Part shown: positions 5,192 through 5,939 of the stretch, one piece after another
Numbering within the stretch: the first letter of the stretch is position 1
Layout: every line of letters starts with the position of its first letter
Origin: a bacterium
Lineage (GTDB): Bacteria; BMS3Abin14
Direction of reading: 5' to 3'
Assembly: GCA_020352595.1 (NCBI GenBank)
Contig: CP070682.1
Coordinates: 195,467 to 201,405 of the forward strand
Length of the DNA stretch: 5,939 bases
Notes under the pieces: generated by a model
The model's input: only the letters and a program-made list of their open reading frames with translations
Databases searched by the model: none
Told to the model about the DNA's origin: nothing
Program-made: the position numbers and the translations under genes

Positions 5192-5939
5192 TCATATCCC
5201 GTGGCAGGCGTCGCACAGTTCGCCGTCCTGGTCTCTCAGGCGCAGCATCTTGTTGGCCGGAATATCCACGATGGATGACCATACGCCCGGGGTCTGACCT
5301 GGAACGTGAAGGTCCGTGCCGTGGGGGTTGTGGCAGGTGGTGCAAACGACGAGGCAGCAGGCGGCATCGCCCGCCTCATTGTCGAAGAGATCACCCGAAC
5401 TCTTGAGCAGCGGGTCGCCCAGGGGCAGGAAAGGCTCGTCATCCGCGGTGTCGGCCGTGGCCGGGGCGTCGGGGTTCATGTAGGCCCAGTGGTCCACGTA
5501 GCGGTCGATGGAAAGGCCCACAGGGTTCAGCCTTCCGGCGGGATCGAGGGCCGGGTCTGTGGAGGAGCCCGGGGCCTCCGAGTTGATGGAAGCCTGGGGA
5601 TAATCCATGAGGACGACATCAGGTTCCGGTGCCGTAATGGGCCACAGGCCGCTGGGGTGTTTGATGGCCGTGAGGAACCCGTAGGAGCCTGTTCCCAATA
5701 CCTTCGGGTGGCAGTCCGTCTGGGTGCACAGGTTGGTGACGTTGGGCTCGCTGGGATCGGCACCCGGCAGGGTGTTGCTCAGGGCGGCTGCGGTCATCCT
5801 GTAGGGGTTGCCGACGGCCGGTGGAAAGTGCGGTGCCCGGTCATCGTGGCATGCCACGCAGGGCAGAGGAAGACTTCTGCCCGGGGCACAGTCGCGGAAC
5901 CAGGCGGGGTCGTTGATGGTGGTGTCCCCGTGCCCTCCC
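5192..5939 (-). CDS. Multiheme cytochrome c, C-terminal part (start beyond right edge)
   Basis: The frame is open to the window edge, giving 248 visible residues; the N-terminus and any signal peptide are outside. Three CXXCH haem c sites are seen: CVACH (5846-5860), CTTCH (5330-5344) and CDACH (5201-5215, three residues from the end). There is also an atypical CX4CH site, CTQTDCH (5708-5728). The last part, CTTCHNPHG followed by MLRLRDQDGELCDACH, fits the paired-CXXCH domain common in extracytoplasmic multihaem cytochromes. Between haem sites are long Pro/Asp/Ala-rich stretches with few helices. Haem attachment implies a periplasmic or outer-surface location and a role in respiratory electron transfer; the partner is not identifiable. 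Starts such as the GTG at 5857 are internal, since that codon is the valine inside CVACH. Whether more haem sites precede the visible part is unknown. The gene is upstream of the bacterioferritin paralogue, 224 bases apart. Confidence 0.88.
   Translation of the reverse strand, partial: GGHGDTTINDPAWFRDCAPGRSLPLPCVACHDDRAPHFPPAVGNPYRMTAAALSNTLPGADPSEPNVTNLCTQTDCHPKVLGTGSYGFLTAIKHPSGLWPITAPEPDVVLMDYPQASINSEAPGSSTDPALDPAGRLNPVGLSIDRYVDHWAYMNPDAPATADTADDEPFLPLGDPLLKSSGDLFDNEAGDAACCLVVCTTCHNPHGTDLHVPGQTPGVWSSIVDIPANKMLRLRDQDGELCDACHGI

Noticed and set aside
4518..5297. A 259-codon plus-strand open frame opposite the second bacterioferritin
   Set aside because: It is antisense to a clear ferritin and crosses the promoter; the translation shows no recognisable domain.

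Overview
This is a GC-rich chromosomal window from what looks like a Gram-negative, probably anaerobic or facultative respiratory bacterium. A deltaproteobacterial (Desulfobacterota-like) origin is my best guess. It rests on the multiheme c-type cytochrome with an atypical CX4CH site, two bacterioferritins side by side, sigma-54 nitrogen control and heptad repeats between genes. No rRNA or other phylogenetic marker is present, so this stays an inference.

Layout, left to right. Positions 1-105 (minus) hold the first 35 codons of a glycerophosphodiester phosphodiesterase that runs off the left edge. Positions 228-1433 (minus) encode a membrane-anchored TPR-type helical-repeat protein of unknown role. 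A gene-free stretch of about 400 bases follows. It ends in a nitrogen-control region: an NtrC-type palindrome (1634-1650), a perfect IHF consensus (1737-1749) and a -24/-12 sigma-54 promoter (1789-1804). These lead into the plus-strand pair glnK (1848-2186) and amtB (2292-3590). A hairpin terminator lies between amtB and the convergent minus-strand gene bfr (3749-4216). A second, divergent bacterioferritin lies upstream of it (4524-4967, minus) with its own promoter and terminator. The right edge (5192-5939, minus) is the C-terminal part of a multiheme cytochrome c that begins beyond the window.

How the genes work together. GlnK and AmtB form the classical ammonium sensing and transport module: AmtB conducts ammonium, and GlnK plugs it according to nitrogen status. 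Each of the two ferritins keeps a full diiron ferroxidase centre and the methionine that binds haem in bacterioferritins, so they probably store iron or handle peroxide. The cytochrome is extracytoplasmic and has no demonstrated link to them beyond adjacency.

The structure that genes do not explain is a GATCTCA heptad repeat. It occurs in inverted pairs around both bacterioferritin terminators, and one copy contains the amtB stop codon. I see no CRISPR array, transposase, tRNA or clearly new defence or biosynthetic system. The gene content is ordinary; the most interesting elements are the regulatory region, the repeats, the paired ferritins and the CX4CH haem site.
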